From Synechococcales cyanobacterium PMM_0073 (GTDB taxonomy: Bacteria > Cyanobacteriota > Cyanobacteriia > Elainellales > Elainellaceae): a stretch of 7,166 nt of DNA. Each line of letters opens with the position of its first letter. Position 1 is the stretch's first letter. The notes beneath the pieces are model-generated. The model saw only the letters and a program-made list of their open reading frames with translations, was not told the origin of the DNA and ran no database searches. The DNA is taken from assembly GCA_949127695.1 (NCBI GenBank), contig CASBQH010000117.1, forward strand, positions 1 through 7,166. The letters run 5' to 3'. Position numbers and translations under genes: made by a program. Of the stretch, positions 6,002-7,166 are shown piece after piece.

Positions 6002-6433
6002 ATGTCCAAGAACCTCGGATTTGGCAAGACTCCGCCCAAGCCTCAGCCCTCCAAGCGCTCCTCACAGCGGGCTAAGGCGTCTCAGCTCTACGAAAGAATG
6101 CAAACAGACGGACTGCCCGACTACGAGGTTTATATTCGGGTTCAGGGCAAGAAAAACTGGTTTCCGGTTGGCGTCATTGCGGTGAAGCGCTCTAACCAAA
6201 TTGATCAGGCAATTTTTGCCAACCAGGCGGATCTGCTGCAAGGAGCGCTGCGGATCTATCCGGTCTTGAAGAAAAACCAGGGACAGCTGGAATATGGCTA
6301 TCGGCTCAAAGAGTTCAAAGACGACGAAATTCAGCTAGCCGTGCCGCCGCCTCCCGGTCTAAGTCCAACCGGAATTGGGGCAGCGGTGAATCAAGCTAAA
6401 GATCGGCTGCTGGCTGTGTTTAAGCGCAAATAG
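6002..6433 (+). CDS. HHL1-like conserved cyanobacterial/plastid protein
   Basis: A 143-residue soluble protein resembling the cyanobacterial proteins related to plant HHL1 (the DUF6523-type family), recognised from memory of the family pattern. Residues 1-25 are basic and Pro/Ser-rich. The core follows, with LYERM (29-33), a strand region ending in W53-F-P-V-G57, AVKRSNQIDQAIF (60-72), LLQGALRIYPVL (78-89) and LEYGYRLKEFKDD (96-108). A proline-rich hinge (PPPPG) and a basic C-terminal helix come last. In plants HHL1 is a thylakoid protein needed for photosystem II protection and repair in high light; a similar role here is inference. I chose ATG 6002 over the in-frame GTG at 5993 because it gives the usual MSKxxGFG-type beginning and has GAG eight bases upstream, while the GTG has no leader. 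An inverted repeat precedes the gene and a terminator follows it. Confidence 0.8.
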   Translation: MSKNLGFGKTPPKPQPSKRSSQRAKASQLYERMQTDGLPDYEVYIRVQGKKNWFPVGVIAVKRSNQIDQAIFANQADLLQGALRIYPVLKKNQGQLEYGYRLKEFKDDEIQLAVPPPPGLSPTGIGAAVNQAKDRLLAVFKRK

Positions 6434-6438
6434 GAGTT

Positions 6439-6464
6439 TAAGCCGCAGATCGGCTTATTTCTCT
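6439..6464 (+). terminator. Intrinsic terminator after the HHL1-like gene
   Basis: A 7-bp stem (TAAGCCG / CGGCTTA) with a 5-nt loop (CAGAT) starts five bases after the stop codon and is followed by the T-rich run TTTCTCT. This fits a short Rho-independent terminator ending this transcript before the mobile element. Confidence 0.65.
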
Positions 6465-6472
6465 GACAGGCT

Positions 6473-6491
6473 CTAAGCTCGACTTTATCCA
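6473..6491 (+). repeat. Left terminal inverted repeat
   Basis: CTAAGCTCGACTTTATCCA. It is the reverse complement of the right end except for one position (T here, C in the other arm). It begins only a few bases after the T-run of the preceding terminator. Confidence 0.85.
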
Positions 6492-6499
6492 TTTTCAAG

Positions 6500-6979
6500 A
6501 TGGAGAAAAGGTAGCAAGATCAGGAAAGCGTTATTGAGGCGATTGACGACACTTACGCCTACGGCGGGGCAAAGCTCTATGAACGGCGCTGGGGCAGGCA
6601 GATTGCCGCCAGAGGTATTTATCGTGACCCAGTTCGTTCGAGTGATAGTCATTTTGTAAAGACGAGTGGCCTGCGCTGGCTCAGTCTGATGTTGCTCGTC
6701 GAAATTCCCTGGGCAAACCGCGTCTGGGCGCTGCCTTTTTTCACAGTCCTAGCCCCCTCACAGCGCTGTCACAAACTGAAATCGGAAAACGATTGTCCGC
6801 TGCCACAATCGGCTTGGTCTCGAAAAGAGTCACCCACATTTATCGAGGCATTAGCCTGGGTGCGTCAGCAGTTCTGGCAGATGCGTATTTTTCAGATATC
6901 CAGTGCAACAACCGACCTGGTAAAAATACCAAAAGCATTGCTGGATCAGTGGTCTGACTTACTATGCTCCGCTGCCTAA
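6500..6979 (+). pseudogene. IS701-like (DDE_5) transposase remnant
   Basis: A remnant of a DDE transposase, all in one frame. A possible start ATG at 6500 is followed after four codons by an in-frame TAG (6512-6514). The frame is then open to TAA (6977-6979). The first part matches the family's region around the first catalytic Asp (AIDDT), then ERRWGRQIAARGIYRDPVRS, HFVKTSGLRWLSLMLL and RVWALPFFTVLAPSQR. About nine extra residues (YAYGGAKLY) sit between DDT and ERRWG. After CHKL the frame jumps to the family's C-terminal end: PLPQSAW, PTFIEALAWVRQQFW and DLVKIPKALLDQWSDLLCSAA. Members are about 400 residues or more, so well over half is missing, including the central part with the other catalytic Asp and Glu. 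Removal of the centre kept the frame. No activity is expected. Family assignment comes from recalled conserved motifs. Confidence 0.85.
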
Positions 6980-6981
6980 AT

Positions 6982-7000
6982 TGGGTAAAGTCGAGCTTAG
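6982..7000 (-). repeat. Right terminal inverted repeat
   Basis: TGGGTAAAGTCGAGCTTAG, the partner of the left repeat at 6473-6491. It starts two bases after the transposase stop codon and ends 66 bp before the start of the next gene, so the element's end may form part of that gene's upstream region. Confidence 0.85.
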
Positions 7001-7066
7001 TTTAAGCACTTGAAGTTAGGATTAGAAATAACAATCATCTGTAGAAAATTAGCACTGAGGAACCCT

Positions 7067-7166
7067 ATGGGCAGCCAAGTAGAACAGCGCCGCGCTCGAC
7101 CCCGCTACTGGGCGAGGCTGATTGGGCTATCGCTCATTGCTGGACTAGAACTGATGCCAATTGCGC
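7067..7166 (+). CDS. N-terminus of a probable exported or membrane protein (cut by window end)
   Basis: The first 33 codons of a gene that runs off the window. The N-terminus is basic (QRRARPRYWARL) and is followed by a hydrophobic stretch (LIGLSLIAGLELMPIA), as in a signal peptide or a first membrane helix. No cleavage site or lipobox is seen before the end. The start is well supported: GAGG (7057-7060) lies six bases before ATG. The sequence faintly recalls the leader of cyanobacterial DUF1400-type alpha/beta hydrolases, but that is too little to assign a function. The 66 bp between the transposon end and the ATG are AT-rich and must hold its promoter unless the element supplies it; I see no convincing -35/-10 pair. 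Confidence 0.65.
   Translation, partial: MGSQVEQRRARPRYWARLIGLSLIAGLELMPIA

Larger units (their letters stand above)
6473..7000. mobile_element. MITE-like, internally deleted IS701-type element
   Basis: A 528-bp unit bounded by terminal inverted repeats of 19 bp that match at 18 positions (6473-6491 and 6982-7000). Between them lies only a broken transposase frame, missing its N-terminal region and its centre. The element therefore cannot move by itself and would depend on a full-length relative elsewhere. The 4 bp outside each end (GGCT and TTTA) are not a direct repeat, so no target duplication is visible; IS701-type elements usually make short YTAR duplications, and the outermost CTAA/TTAG here are part of the inverted repeat. 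It inserted, or was left, directly between the HHL1-like terminator and the next gene. Confidence 0.8.

Noticed and set aside
6689..6979. Free-standing 96-residue gene
   Set aside because: It is the 3' part of the transposase remnant; the conserved frame continues upstream of this ATG, and the protein ends with the transposase C-terminus.
6469..7004. Target-site duplication flanking the mobile element
   Set aside because: The four bases on either side (GGCT and TTTA) differ. CTAA at the left end and TTAG at the right end are inverted, not direct, repeats.

Overview
The window looks like chromosomal DNA from a cyanobacterium, most likely a motile one of the filamentous or Leptolyngbya type. 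The main evidence is protein family content: a CheA-type hybrid kinase with a very long acidic linker, an HHL1-like protein of the kind shared by cyanobacteria and plastids, and a cyanobacterial-style TspO. One HIP1 octamer (GCGATCGC, 962-969) agrees with this. The genus is inference.

Layout. (1) 1-3600, plus strand: the C-terminal 1199 residues of a CheA-like hybrid histidine kinase whose start lies before the window. It has an acidic low-complexity region of at least 529 residues, then dimerisation, ATPase, CheW and receiver domains. No further chemotaxis gene follows, so this is probably the last gene of a taxis/pilus-motility operon. (2) 3612-3635: a hairpin in the 47-bp gap between convergent genes. 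(3) 3648-4187, minus strand: a small lipoprotein with an SPxx-repeat tail. (4) 4314-4790, minus strand: a TspO/MBR-family membrane protein. (5) 4791-4970: a divergent intergenic region containing a 10-bp palindrome. (6) 4971-5939, plus strand: a glutathionyl-hydroquinone reductase (Xi-class GST). (7) 6002-6433, plus strand: an HHL1-like protein, with a perfect 8-bp inverted repeat ahead of it and an intrinsic terminator after it. (8) 6473-7000: a 528-bp element bounded by 19-bp terminal inverted repeats (18 of 19 match), holding a doubly deleted, IS701-like (DDE_5) transposase relic. (9) 7067 to the window end: the first 33 codons of a probable exported or membrane protein.

The kinase belongs to signal transduction for surface motility or phototaxis. 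The central genes share a loose theme of tetrapyrrole, quinone and high-light stress (TspO, hydroquinone reductase, HHL1-like), but they sit on different strands with their own signals, so a joint function is only a hypothesis. I do not see a complete new defence or mobile system. The most unusual items are the extreme composition and internal duplication of the kinase linker, and the MITE-like transposon remnant.
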